From the NCBI RefSeq assembly GCF_023053635.1, contig NC_086173.1, positions 145,485,197 to 145,549,196 on the forward strand: a stretch of 64,000 nucleotides of DNA. The letters run 5' to 3'. The notes under the pieces were generated by a model, which was given only the letters and a program-made list of their open reading frames with translations, was not told the origin of the DNA and did not search any database. Source of the DNA: Elgaria multicarinata webbii. Lineage: Eukaryota > Chordata > Lepidosauria > Squamata > Anguidae. Below, piece after piece: positions 33,944-48,300 of the stretch. How positions within the stretch are numbered: the first letter of the stretch is position 1; every line of letters starts with the position of its first letter. The position numbers were made by a program, and so were the translations under genes.

Positions 33944-36900
33944 GTAACATAGGCTGTGAAAGTATCTGATTAAAAACACAACATCAAGAAACAAAAGGAA
34001 AAGATGCAAAGCAAAGGAAAACAAATTACAAGTGGCTGGCTGGCTGAATTGTTGCAGTCTATAGACAAAGCTTAGGACATTACAGATACAGATGCAATTA
34101 TTGTATATAACGCAGAATGCAATGCAAAAGTAATCACTGTACAACCTTTAAAAGCTGCACAAGGTCAGTCCTTGGGACAATCAAATCAAATGGTCATTTC
34201 AGAACCTGCTTTCGGTTCTCCTCCGCTACTGACAGGACTTTTGCCACAGCCACTGACACTCCAGGAGTTTTATTGGCTAGTAGATAACTTACCTAAAAAC
34301 TCATTGACCTACTTGACAAAAAAACCAAAGGTTGGGTGGGGGCAATTTGAGGCTATATCACTAAGTCTCTTTTAAATTTGTTACAATATTGAACCCAGCT
34401 TGGAGAAGAAAAGAGAGGTAAAGCCCAGTGTTTCAGGCTTTCATCTGTGGAATGATGGAGGACATGAAAAGAGGCCCCGAGTTCAAACCTCACTTGCAGG
34501 GACATGTCTGTGACAAGGCCATTGTAAGGTTTATTGAAATAATGTATCATGAACTTTCTGAAGTAATATATAAACAGTACTATTAAGAGCTATTGAGGCT
34601 AGAACCAAGGTAGAATCAGGGACCCACAACTCTGGGGGTGGGTGCCCTGTGTGGTGAAGTATCAAAGAGTCCTTGGGCTCTAGACTAACAATGCCAATCA
34701 AGGCTGGCCCTTGGCTCACCAGGAAGAACTATATACACTTCCTGTCCAGGCTGAGACTTTGCATGGTCAACAACAATCTTGGTTGACTCTTGGTTCCCTA
34801 GTCTCACTTGACAGCTCAATTCGGCTGGCTCCCCAGAGTCCACTTAGCTAGCTTGTCTCTATGTCCTGTATACCCTGTTGCGGCTGCGCACTGTGCTGTG
34901 TTGTTTATACGACACAGCCACCAACTCGCACTACATGGGGATTTCTCCCCGAAACTGTGTTTTGCGGTGTCATTTTAGTGCAACTTTTTCAGTTGCTCTG
35001 AGGTCACCATGTTGCTTCTTCATCTCTCAGTGGTGGTCTCGGTTCGGTTTGAGCAACTGGGTGTTGCTAGGGGCAGCTTCAAGTACAGGGTAAGCGTGGG
35101 AACGCAGGGCAGGGGGTGGGCTTGACAAACCGAGTGGCTGCCAGCATTGCGTTTTTTCCTGGTTGGACACCCAAGTTCTCTCCTGCTGTGTAACTTTCTC
35201 GATTCTGCCTTGCAGCAGCGATGCTGCGGGGTTTTGAGGGAATCAGCTACCAAAGACATCCCTTAGAACAGGACAGGTGTTGCAAGGTCTGCAGAGCTGG
35301 CTATCCAATACTTCCTTCCCCCCAACAAACAATATTCTGCATGTGAAACACTGGAGAGGGCTCCAAAGTTGGAAATGAAAGATGTGCATTCTTCCCTTCC
35401 TCCCCATTGCCATCATGGGGGGTGGCCAGCTGAGGGTAGACTAGGTATCAAGCATGGGGGATAGGGTGATCATATGGAAAGGAGGACAGGTCTCATGTGC
35501 CTGTCAATACAGTTGTATTGAAAAGGAAATGCAGCAGGTATCATTGGTATGCATGCAGCACCTGGTGAAATATCCTCTTCATCATAACTGTTAAATCTGC
35601 AGGAGCCCTGCCCTCTTGACCAGATACAGAAGAGGGCAGGGCTCCTGCAGATTTAACAGTTATGACCCTTAGAAATTACACTTCCAGTTAGCAACTACAT
35701 TGTGAGAAATGTATGCATAGAAATATGCTTCGTCTAAAAGTGACTTCAGAGGGTATTTTGACTAACTTGACTTATTGCTCCTTCTACCTTGTTTAGTTCT
35801 ATATTTCAAACAAGCCATAGAAGAATTTCCCAATAAAATAGCCATAGAAGGTATCCGAACCGTTGTGAGGGAGTCATGATACAGCTGCTCAGCAGTTTTG
35901 CCTTCTTCCGAGGGCTTCACATCGTAATTCAAGAGGCTGGGGTCCTCGTTCACCTCCCAGACTCTCTTCCTGATGTTGTTAAGCAAAATCCAGGCATTAT
36001 CATCCGACGGAATGAATTCTGACAGCTGTAGGCCAAATTTTTTAACATATTCACGGACAATCCTGGAGAAAGAGGAGGGAAATTATAGGTGTTCAGAGAA
36101 AGATTAGGGAAAAAATCTTGAACAAACAGTACAAAGTGGAAAATGGAGTGTCAGGAGGAGGATCATGGTACAGTTGTGTGTGAGGGTGTCATTCTATTCC
36201 AGAGGTAGGCAACCTCTTCCTTTATTAATAGCAATGCCGGTGGGCCTACATTTCCTATAAGTCCCCACCAGCATGGCAAATGATTAGGAAACACGGAAGT
36301 TGCTGTCCAAAACATGAGAAGGACACCAGGTTGTCTAACCATGTTCTTCTCTACTCATCTGTGCAGTGCAAACTCAATGTTGTACACAGAGATAAAAAAA
36401 TATTTAGAGCTAACACAGCCTGCAGTCTCAATTGCAGTAGATCATGGAGAAATGTTGCAATGGAGACCAAGTAAAACAGCAAAAGGTTTTGTGACACCTG
36501 GAAGGCTAGCAAATATATTAAGGAAGGCATTCAAGAATAACTACAAAAAAAATCAAGAATAAAAATTTAAATTCTACAAGATGCCAAAGAAAGAGGAGGT
36601 TTGGGACTACCCGATCTGAAATTGTATTTCTATGCATGTTGCTTGGTGTGCATGAAAGAATGGGTAGTGTTGGAGAACAGACGGCTATTAGAGGTGGAGG
36701 GGCATGATATAATATTTGGGTGGCATGGATATTTGTGGTATGAGAAAGCAAAGGTCAATGTGGACTTTAACAATCATTTTGTTAGAAGGTCTATTTTGAA
36801 TGTATGGAAGAAATACAAATCGAGATTATGTCAGAAGATTCCTGTGTGGGTGTTGGCTCAAGAAGCTTTTTTTAGAAGAGAACTATCGAGTGGACACAAA

Positions 36901-39900
36901 TGGTTAAAATATAGCGATGTCCTGGAGACAACCCAAGGAGAGACCAAATTAAAAACGAGAGAAAAGTTGGTAAAAGAAGGACATATATGTCAATGGTTTT
37001 CGTATCTACAGATCCAGGAGAAGTTTAAGAGTGATTTAAAAGAGGGGGGATTTGAGGGGTCAAAATAATTGTTCGAAGAAGTATTATGTACTAATGATGA
37101 ACATCTTATTGGTAAAGTATATAAACTGTTATTACAGCTGGAGGGGGAGAAAGAACAAATGAAGGACTGTATGGTCAGATGGGAAAACAATGTGGGGCAT
37201 AAGATTCTAATTGAATTATGGAAAAATATGTGGACAAAAGGTTTAAAGTACACATTAAGTACCAGAGTAAAGGAAAATTTTTATAAGATGATGTATAGAT
37301 GTATATGTCTCCATCAAAGTTAGCAAAAATGTATCGTGATTGTTTGGGGGACTGTTGGAAATGTGAAGAACAAGAAGGAACCTTTTATCATATATGGTGG
37401 TCTTATAAAAGAGCAAAAGTATACTGGGTTAAAATACATGTATTAATGCAATTTTTTTTAAAGATAAACATAGAAATGAAACCAGAATTGTTTTTGCTTG
37501 GACTCGGGGATGATCAATTTAAAGAAAAAAGATTGTTATTTCAACATAAGGTGACAGAGGCAAGACTACTATATGCGCAATATTGGGAAAAAAACACAAG
37601 TACCAACAATGGAAGAATGGCTCTTCAAGGTGATGGAATTGGCGGAGATGGCGGAATTAATGGCGCTAGTACACGAAAGAACAATAGCTTCATATGTATT
37701 GGACTGGAAACCTTTTATTGAGTATATACAAGAGCAGCAAAAGGATATTTATTTGTTTGTGGGTTTTATATATAACCTGTACCTTTGCCTTTGATATATA
37801 TACATTAGCTTGTTGTTATGAAATTCGTAACTGGTAATATAGAAACAACGGATGTTTGCCACCTGACATGAAGATTGATTTAAATGAAATATAGCCTTAC
37901 GTATTGTGTTTATTTTACCAGATGTATGTGTGGTGTAGTAGTTTGTATAGTTTGTAGTGTTTCTTTTTTGTACCTTCCTTATGTGTCTGTTTTTTGTGGA
38001 AAATAAATAAAAGTATTAATTGAGGGGGGGGGAAGAATAACTACAAAAACATGCTTTATCCTTTTTTTTTTTGTCTTTGTATCATTTTATCAGTTGTTCA
38101 CTGCTCCGGAATCTATTTAGATGTGGATCAGTATACAAATGTTGTAAATAAATAAATAAAATAATAAATAAGCTTTTGTGGATTAAGATCTACTTCAGAA
38201 TCCTTGATCAGTCACAATGTTTACTAGTCTTGAGCTAATCTTGGGCCAGAACTACTCCTTGTGCCATAGCGATACGGTCCCATCATGGTGACGCTATATG
38301 CCTCTTGTGCATTTATTCCTCATAGCACACAAAATGACACCTATTGTGGTATTTTGGATAATATGGAATAAAAAAGGGGAAATAACACTAGAAAAGCAGC
38401 CTATGAAATGCCTAATATGCCCCAGCAGTTATCAGTGCACCTCAATACCAATAAAAAGCACTAGTGTAGATCTAGCCAGGGTCTCTACTAGGTTGACCAT
38501 ATGAAAAGGAGGACAGGGCTCCTGTATCTTTAAGAGTTGTATTGAAAAGGGAATTTCAGCAGGTGTCATTTGTATATATGGGGAACCTGATGAAATTTCC
38601 TATTCATCACAATAGTTAAAGCTGCAGGCGCCTTGCCCTCTTTTGAATCTGGTCACTCTAGTATAGCTCCTGCACCTTTAACTGTTGTGATGAAGACAGA
38701 ATTTCATCAGGTTCTCCATATATACATATGACACCTGCTGAAATTCCCTTTTCCATGCAACTGTTAAAGATACAGGAGCCCTGTCCTCCTTTTCATATGG
38801 TCACCCTACTCTAGGCCTTATCTTCCTTACAGGAGCATCGTGAGGCAACTTTGGTCCCATTGAAATCAATGGGACAGCTTAAATTCCATTGATTTCAGTG
38901 GGTCCAAAGTTCAACTAACTAACACAATGATTCTTCTTTTAGCAAACCCTGCCTTTCCCCATCAGTTTTGTCTTGTTCACTTGACATAAATTATTGTAGA
39001 CCCCAGGGCCAAGCGTGCCTAAGTTGTTGGACTGGGAGTGGGGAGATCCGGGTTTCAGTCCCCACTCAGCCATGGAAACCCACTGGGTGACTTTGGGCCA
39101 GTCACAGACTCTCAGCCCAGCCTACCTCACAGGGTTATTGTTGTGAGGATAGCATGGAGAGGAGGAGGATTGTGTACGCTGCCTTGGGTACCTTAGAGGA
39201 AAAAAGGTGGGATATAAATGTAATAAATAAATAAAAAAAAATCAGCCAGTGGGTCATACCACTTGCACTCATGTGCAAGCTCTCCTGCATGCCAAGGAGA
39301 CCTTGCACATGAGTTCTTGGGCATGACCCACTGGCTGATTAACGCTTGGCCCTGGGGTCTTCAATAATACTTAATGATACTTAATCCAGAGTACTGGCAA
39401 GAGTACTGTGTATCCCACACAGTACACTGTGCCCTGCAATGCAGCAGTTGTTGAAGAGCAGTTAATACACAAGCAAGAATTTTTATATATATACAAGGAG
39501 ATCAGAGAAGCACATGACGACATCTTACTTGTGGCTCTCAGGCAAACGCATGGCCCCCAGATTTGCATACCAGCCTTCTCTCTCATTGCGATAGGTCTGG
39601 ACCCGTCCTCCCACGCACTCGCTGGCTTCAAGAATGGTCACCTTGAGACAAACGGGACATCTCTTACTTCACACCAAGAATTTCTCACTCAGTTGCCACG
39701 TTGAACTCCTTCATTTGGAAGGAGGGGGGAAGACAGCCTTCTTCTCAATGGGATGCATTTGGCATCTATAGGACAGGACTGTTTACCTGCGCAGGACCTT
39801 CCCTTTCTCGAGGCTGATATATAGGGGACTAATTTTTTTTGTATGACAGCTGCTGGCCGCTCCTTACCTCCTCCCTTAGGTCTAGCTTTCCCAAACAGCA

Positions 39901-42204
39901 GTTGCGAAATGACAGGAGGGGCGAGGACTCACAAGATGGAATTTGACACTGTGCAAAAATATTCCTTGCACATTAAAAAAAAACCCAGGGAGAACGTTTC
40001 TAGCCTAGCTAGCACATCCCCCTGACACTCTGATTTTCTGTGTGCGTGGAATTGTTTTGTACAGGAGGCAGATCTACACCTTGTGTCAAATCATTACGAA
40101 TGTGGAATAGAAGGCAGGATATAACACTATGAAAGCAGGATATGGAATGTGGATTGTGCTCCAACAGTTATCAGTGCACTTCAATTCTGCCATAAAGCAG
40201 TAGTATGGATCTAAGTCATAAGGTCTCTCATCTGCAGCCCGAAGAGGCAATTCTCAGTCTGCTGCCTGAAGGGAATGCTTGCCATCTCATCTGCTGTTTG
40301 GGAGAATTTGGTCAGAAATGATTCCTCTCTTTTTCAGTCTCAGGCTCTTCATTGCTTTCATTCATTGAAGGTGCAAACCTATGGACATTTAGACAGAAAA
40401 AGAAGGCCTACAACTCCCAACATGCTCCAGCCAGGATTGTGCCTTGATCTTGATAAAGGTTGCATCTATTTTGCTTTAAGCCTCACCTACCACCACCCCA
40501 TTATAAAGAAATTTTTAATTGCCATCCATGGCTTAGGGTTTGTTTCTTGATATCTTAGGGATGGGCTATAGCTCAGTGGCAGAGTACTGAAGAAGCCATG
40601 GGACAAAGAGCAACAGCCATGCTGAAGCAGAAACTGGAGCGCCTCTCCCAGAGGAGATAGCCCATATTGAGATGGAGTGTTGGGTGCCATCAGTATGCTG
40701 ATGATACTCAGCTCTATCTCTCTAGCTCTACTTCTCCTTGTCGTTAGAGTCAGCTGGGGTGGTGCAAGTGCTGGACCAGTGCCTGGAGGCTGTAATGGGC
40801 TGGATGAAGGCCAATAAACCAAAGGTGAATCCTGATAAGACGGAAGACTGTGGATTGGTGGTTCCCGAGTCTGGGAATTGGGTAAGCAACCTGTTCTGGA
40901 TGGGGTTGTACTCCCTTTGAAGGAGCAGGTGCGTAGCTTGAGGGTAATCCTAGATCCATCCTTGTCACTGGAGGCCCAGGTGGACTCCATGGCCCGGAAT
41001 ACTTGGGGTCAGCTTCGGCTGATCCACCAGCTACAGCCTATCCTGGACAGGGACAACCTAGTAGTGCATGCACTGGTAACTTCCTGATTAGACTACTGCA
41101 ATGCACTCTACATGGGGTTGCATTTGAAAACCACTTGGAAGTTGCAGCTAGTGCAAAATGCAGCACCTAGACTGCTGACCTGCACATCCCACAAAGACCA
41201 TATAACACAGGTCTTAAAGGAATTGCACTGGCTGCCTATATGCTTCCGGTTGGAATTCAAGGTGTTGGTAATGACTTTTAAAGCCCTAAATGGCTTGGGA
41301 CCTTGATACTTGAGGGAGTGCCTCTCCCTATATATGGTGGCCCAAGACTTGAGATCTGTTGGAGGAGCCCTCTTCTGTGTCGCACCAATGCAAGACATAT
41401 GCTATGGTGGGACATGGGAGAAGGCTTTCACTGTTGTGGCACCCCGGCTGTGGAATGTCCTCCCCTTGGAGGCCCAACTGGCACCAGTGCTGGCCTTATT
41501 TCGGTGCCAAGTTAAGACTTGGCACCAAAAAGAGAGAGAGAGAGAGAGAGAGATGTCAGTGATTTACCTCGTGCCCAGCTTCTGTGAGAGCATAGGCTGC
41601 GCTGAGCCCTGACACTCCTGCGCCCACGATCACTACACGCCTTGGCTGGGATGTCTTCTTTAGGCCATTTCTGGCTATCTCTAGAAATTCCTCATAATCA
41701 GCCTCTTTGAAGCACTTTTCCAGAGGGAAGGAATCACCAATGCAGCTTTGCAGTGTGGCAAAAAACAGCAACGAGAAGAGAACTGGACACAACACACACA
41801 AAGAAAATATTTATCAGGCCTGCATGTGTTTTCCTATTTGTCTACATCTTGTGGATTTCTCTTGTCCATACTCACTCCAATTCACTTTAGCACCATTCAC
41901 ATTGATTGACTGATGGCTTGATTGCCAAGCCATGGTTAGGCCACTAAAGCTTTTGCAGCAAATGGTTAGTGAACATGTTTAAACCATGGTTGCATAGCCA
42001 CCTTGGTTAGGAATGGTTCACATGACACACTAAGCCATTATGTTTAGCTCAAAATGTTTAACCACCATAGCTTAGTGTGGCATCTGAACAGGGGCAATAT
42101 ATTACAATATATTTAAAATACAATAAAACACACACACTCATACCATCCATCGGCATACAGACATGTGTTCCATTTGTCGATCACCCACCACTCATCATCA
42201 GCAT

Positions 42205-42254
<50 letters not shown>

Positions 42255-42308
42255 TTTAAAATGTTTCTAGACTGCCTTTCAGGGCAGGTGGCTTACAACC
42301 ATAGAAGA

Positions 42309-42350
<42 letters not shown>

Positions 42351-45300
42351 TCCAGCCAACAGCTATAGGCACTAAAACAGACTAGAATCTTGGTATAAGT
42401 TGGGTTTCCACTCTTTTATTCTTTTTACAGAGCAGCTGACTGGATGATAAGGGGTAGGGGACAGATCATAAAAAGAAAGGCTAGAAAGGGGAAGACTGGG
42501 ATGAAAGGGAAGAAGGCAGCAAGAGTCAAACAGTGTGGTGTAGTGGCTAGAGCGTTGGACTGGGAGTCAGGAGGTTCTAGTCCCCACTCGGCCATGGAAA
42601 CCCACTGGGTGACTTTGGGCCAGTCACAGACTCTCAGCCCAACCTACCCCACAGGGTTGTTGCTGTGAGGATAAAATGGAGAGGAGGAGGATTATGTACA
42701 CCACCTTGGGTTCCTCAAAGGGGGGGAAGATGGGGTATAAATGTAACAACAACATCAACACTTGGGGGGTAGAGAAGGAAAGAGGGAACTGGGGCTAGAG
42801 AAAGAGACTGAAGAGGAAAGTCATGGATTCTGATCACAGAAGATGCACCCAGAGAAGCAAGAGATACACATTATTATTATTATTATTATTATTTATTTAT
42901 ATAGCACCATCAATGTACATGGTGCTGTACAGAGTAAAACAGTAAATAGCAAGACTCTGCCGCATAGGCTTACAATCTAATAAAATCATAGTAAAACAAT
43001 AAGGAGGGGAAGAGAATGCCAACAGGTACAGGGAAGGGTAAGCAGGCACAGGGTAGGGAAAAACTAACAGTAGAAAGTAACAGTAGAAGTCTGCACAACA
43101 TCAAGTTTTAAAAGCTTTAGGAAAAAGAAAAGTTTTTAGTTGAGCTTTAAAAGCTGTGGTTGAACTTGTAGTTCTCAAATGTTCTGGAAGAGCGTTCCAG
43201 GCGTAAGGGGCAGCAGACGAAAATGGACGAAGCCGAGCAAGGGAAGTAGAGGCCCTTGGGCAGGCGAGAAACATGGCATCAGAGGAGCGAAGAGCACGAG
43301 CGGGGCAATAGTGTGAGATGAGAGAGGAGAGATAGGAAGGAGCTAGACCGTGAAAAGCTTTGAAGGTTAACAGGAGAAGTTTATATAGGATTCTGAAGTG
43401 AATTGGAAGCCAATGAAGAGATTTCAGAAGCGGAGTAACATGGTCGGAGCGGCGTGCTAAGAAGATGATCTTTGCGGCAGAGTGGTGAACAGAAACCAAC
43501 GGGCTGATGTGAGAAGAAGGAAGGCCAGAGAGAAGAAGGTTGCAGTAGTCCAACCGTGAAATAACCAGTGCATGAACAAGCGTCTTGGCAGAAGAGACAG
43601 ACAAAAATGATCGAATCCTGGCAATATTATACAGGAAAAATCGACAAGATTTAGCTACTGCCTCAATATGAGGAATAAAGGAGAGCGAGGAGTCGAAGAT
43701 AAAGCCAAGGCTACGAGCTTCCTTGACCGGAGTAAGCGTAACATCATTGACAGTAAGAGAGAATGAGAGATGAGGAGAAGGTTTAGGAGGAAAAACAAGC
43801 AATTCAGTCTTTGCCATGTTAAGCTTCAAGCGACGATGAAGCAGCCAAGCTGAGATATCTGAAAGACATGCCGAGATACGATCGTGAACATCAGGAGAAA
43901 GTTCCGGAGATGACAGATATAGTTGTGTATCATCGGCGTACAGATGATATTGGAGACCATGAGATTGAATAAGCTTGCCCAAGGGCAACATGTATAAGGA
44001 AAACAACAACGGGCCAAGCACCGAGCCTTGCGGAACCCCTACTGAAAGGGGAAAGGAGGAAGACGAGCTGCCATTAGTCAACACGCTGAAAGAGCGACCC
44101 GCTAGATAGGAGGCAAACCAGTTATAGACAGAGCCACAAAATCCAAGGTCATGAAGGGAATCTAAGAGAAGATCATGATCAACCGTGTCAAAGGCTGCAG
44201 TTAGATCAAGGAGAATAAGAACGGAATAATGGCCTTTAGACTTGGCAGTAAGGAGATCATTGGTGATCTTAGTAAGGGCTGTTTCGGTGGAATGCAGAGG
44301 ACGGAATCCAGATTGAAATGGATCCAAAGCAGAGTTACTAGAAAGAAAGTCAAGACAGCGAGAGTAGACCGCACGCTCCAGGATCTTTGAAACAAACGGC
44401 AACAAAGAGACAGGTCGGTAGTTAGACAGAGATAGCCTATCAAGAGTAGGTTTCTTGAGAATGGGAGAGACTGTAGCATGTTTAAAAGCAGAAGGAAATG
44501 AACCAGAGGACAGAGAAAGATTAATAATATGTAGCAAGGAAGGGAGGATAGCAGGAATAAGATTAATAAAGACGCGAGAAGGAATCGGATCACGAGAACA
44601 AGTGGAAGGCTTCGAAGAGCGCAGTATTGTAGACAGTTCATCCGCAGAGACCGAAGGAAACGCAGAGAAATTTGCAGGAGGAGCTGACAGATGAGGAACA
44701 GGAACTGGAAGAGGAGCAGAGCTGGCCAGATCAGAGCGGATAGTTTGGATTTTAGCATTGAAAAAAGAGGCAAAGTTGTTAGCAGACAGAGAGGCGGGGA
44801 GAGATGGCGGATTAGGCTTCAGAAGAGAATTGAAGGACGCAAAGAGCCGCTGAGGATGCCTAGCATTTGACTGGATCAGCGTTGAGTAGTACTGCTGTTT
44901 GGCCAGTGAGATGGCAGAAGAGAAAGAGGAAAGTACAGGCAGAGCAATCCTGGGGGTCATGCTTGGAGTTTGCTCACTTCCTCACTTCTTGGCAGGGACT
45001 TTGACAGGCTTTGAAGATAAATGGCTCCGTGGGATATATCCCACCTCCATGCATTGATTGAGGTGAGTGTACAAGCAAGCAAGCGTACCAGACTGATGGG
45101 CTCCACAGGTTCACTTGACTCTTGACTCCCTTTGTAAAAGATGCCAACAATCCCAGGCGAAAGCTGGGGCTGCTCTTGACGGCAGCTGACTGCCATGGGC
45201 ATTATGAGCTGACACTTCCTCTCTCCTGCCACACCCCAGCAGTGCCTTAAATGTGGACGTGCACTTGAAGCAAAGCACTGTAACTACTTCTGTTGATTCA

Positions 45301-48300
45301 GCCATTCTGAGAAGAAGCGTAGCGGGATGTTGCCAAATGCTGCTCTGGAAAAGAAGCCAAAATTTGCTGCCTGAGCATGCCTGTCTCACTCTGCCTAATG
45401 CTCAGGTCAGCCTGACCCTGAGGTTCAAGCAAGATTTGCATGCTGCATCAAAAAGGCCTGTCATAATTGGTATGACTGGGAAACTGGATTTTAAATGGAT
45501 GTTGTTGTTTTTATACTTTTAGTGGTTTTAAATTTTGTATATCTGTTTTAATGTTCACTGTTTTGAACTTTTGTAAACCGCCCAGAGAGCTTTGGCTATG
45601 GGGCGTCATATAAAGGTATATAAATGTAAATAAATAAATAAAATGCGCAACTACATGAAGAAATCCATGATGTGGCTACAAATTGGCGGCAGCGTTGTGT
45701 CAACTAAGAAGTGTAACTTCACAGCCATGATGGTGTTTATACCCTGTGAAGACATACCCCGGGACAGCGTCTTAGTGATTTCACAAGCAGATTTGCCAAA
45801 CATCAATTGCTTTTCTAGAAATATGTTAATTACGAGGCATAATTTCTCAGAGACTCACAAACAGAAAGATTGCAATTGAATTCAATTAAATCTAAGATAA
45901 ATGGCATTCTGCAAAATGCTAACATAGTTCCTCCAAATGGTTATTAATGACTTCCTTCCTCTTCCTTTTAGATTCATCACACCCTGGTTCATAGTCTCTC
46001 TCCTTGTAATCTGCCATTCTGCTCTCTAATCTGTCTCCTGATCTTTGACTCCCAAGTAGGGATGGATGAAGTTGTCCACTTTGAATTCTCCTAGTTTCTT
46101 ATTTTTCCAATCTTAATTTCAGTTCATTCAAAGCATTATGATTTTTTTAAAACAAGCAAACAAACAAACCCATTCATATGCACAAAAATTCGTATGTACT
46201 TTTGTGCACATTTTTCCTAATACATACTTTTTTTTACTTAATGTACACATTTTGTACAAACAATTTGCTTAATATGTTTTTTTAATTTTTTAATAAAAGA
46301 TTTTCACTCAATATTTGCTTTTTTGTGTGCATTTTTAATTTGAGAATTGAATTACAAAATCCGGAGACATGCAAATGACGAAGGATAGCTTAGTTTTGGA
46401 TTGCATATTGGTCTGAAAGTGCGAAATTAGGTAAATTTGAGTTGAAATGCAAACTGAACTAATTTCTCCTCCTTTCTTACTCCCAGAGTCCTACTTGGGC
46501 ATTCTAATTCCCTAGGGTGACCCTATGAAAAGGACAGGGCTCCTGTATCTTTAACAGTTGTATTGAAAAGGGAATTTCAGAAGATATCATTTTTATGCAT
46601 GCATCACCTGATAAAATTCTCTCCATCACAACGGTTAAAGCTGCAGGAGCTATACTAGAGTGACCATTTTAAAAGAGGGAAGGGCTCCTGCAGCTTTAAC
46701 TGTTGTGATGAAGAGGAAATTTCACCAGGTTCCCCATATATACAAATGACACCTACTGACATTTCCTTTTCAATACAACTATTAAAGATTCAGGAGCCCT
46801 GTCCTCCTTTTTATAGGGTCACCCTAAATTCCCCACACAACCCGAATCCCATGTTAGAGTGGGGGAAACTGTGCTAGATAAGGCCTCTAAATTACATGGA
46901 GAGCCTACATAAATTAGGCTCCCCACTCCAGATGTTCACCTTACAACTTGTTGAACACAACAGGGGTGGTGATAGAGGGGGCAGACCTAGGGTGTTTCCA
47001 CCTGGAGGGCTTGTAGCACTCACAGTTAGAAAGCATTGTGCAGCTATTCTTTTGCTCCTTAGCAGATTTTCCAGACTTAGAAAAAAAAAAGACGGAAAAA
47101 GCTGTGAGGAAACACGGGAGAGTTATGAGTGGAGGAAGACATCACCTGGACAGTCACACCCCATAAAATTCCAGGAATCAGGCAGGGCATTGGTGCGATA
47201 ACAACTTTATCTGTAAGCTCATCTCATGCAATTCTAGTTCGCCATTCCAGCAGGATGAGCCCGGAGGAGAGAAGATTCCTTGTGTGTTCTATCTTTTTAG
47301 ATTGTAATTGCTCATTATGAGCCTGTTCAGACAACATGCTAAGCCGTGATTAATAGGGTGACCATATGGAAACGAGGACAGGGCTCCTGTATCTTTAACA
47401 GTTGTATAGAAAACGGAATTTCAGCAGGTGCTTCATTTCTATGCATGAAGCACCTGGTGAAATTCCCTCTTCATCACAACACTTAAAGCTGCAGGAGCCC
47501 TGCCCTCTTTTGTATCATTGTAGTATAGGTCCTGCAGCTTTAACTGTTGTGATGAAGAAGGAATTTCACCAGATGCTACATGCATATGACACCTGCTGAA
47601 ATTCCCTTTTCTATGCAACTGTTAAAGATACAGCAGCCCTGTCCTCCTTTTCATATGGCCATCCTAGATGAGGCCCCCAATGCAGCAAATGCGTTTAAAC
47701 CACCATGGTTATGTAGCCACCAGTGTTAGGCATGGTTTACATGATAAGCTAAGCCATAACGTTTACCTCAAAATGCTGAACCACCGTGGCTTAGCATGTC
47801 ATTTAAACAGGGTCATAAACTAATAGATGGCCACCAAAAATTAAGGTTCAACAAAATATAAACATATTTCTTGCCTAAAGAAATGATGGGGAACATCTGG
47901 GACCAATCCTATTTCTAAACAGGTTTTTTTTTGTCCAGGATCCTCAGGGATGATTTAGTCGTAGACTCAGGAAAGAACCAAATAAAAAAGTAAAACATAA
48001 CTACATTCTCCCTTGGGAGATAATGGGCATGTCCACACCACAAGGGTGTAGCGGGAGAATCGCAGACTTATCAGCTTCCACAATCCTCCCTGAGTATCTT
48101 GACAACTGTGCAATGTCCTGGAAAGACGTTGCTGCTGCCAGTTTTTTTTTATAGAAACAACAAGAGGAGTGCACTGGCGCTCCACTGCAAAAGATAAAAA
48201 AATGAAAACCGGCCCCGCTCCCCACCCCTGATGGGCACAGACTGCTGCCGTACAGCTCCGTGCCCATTTCAAGTGTCCCCCTACTCACGGAGAGGATGGG

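Noticed and set aside
41799-41801. TTG as start of the LAAO N-terminal frame
   Set aside because: The preceding bases form a polypyrimidine tract and CAG acceptor, and exon 1 at 53010 supplies an ATG in the right phase.
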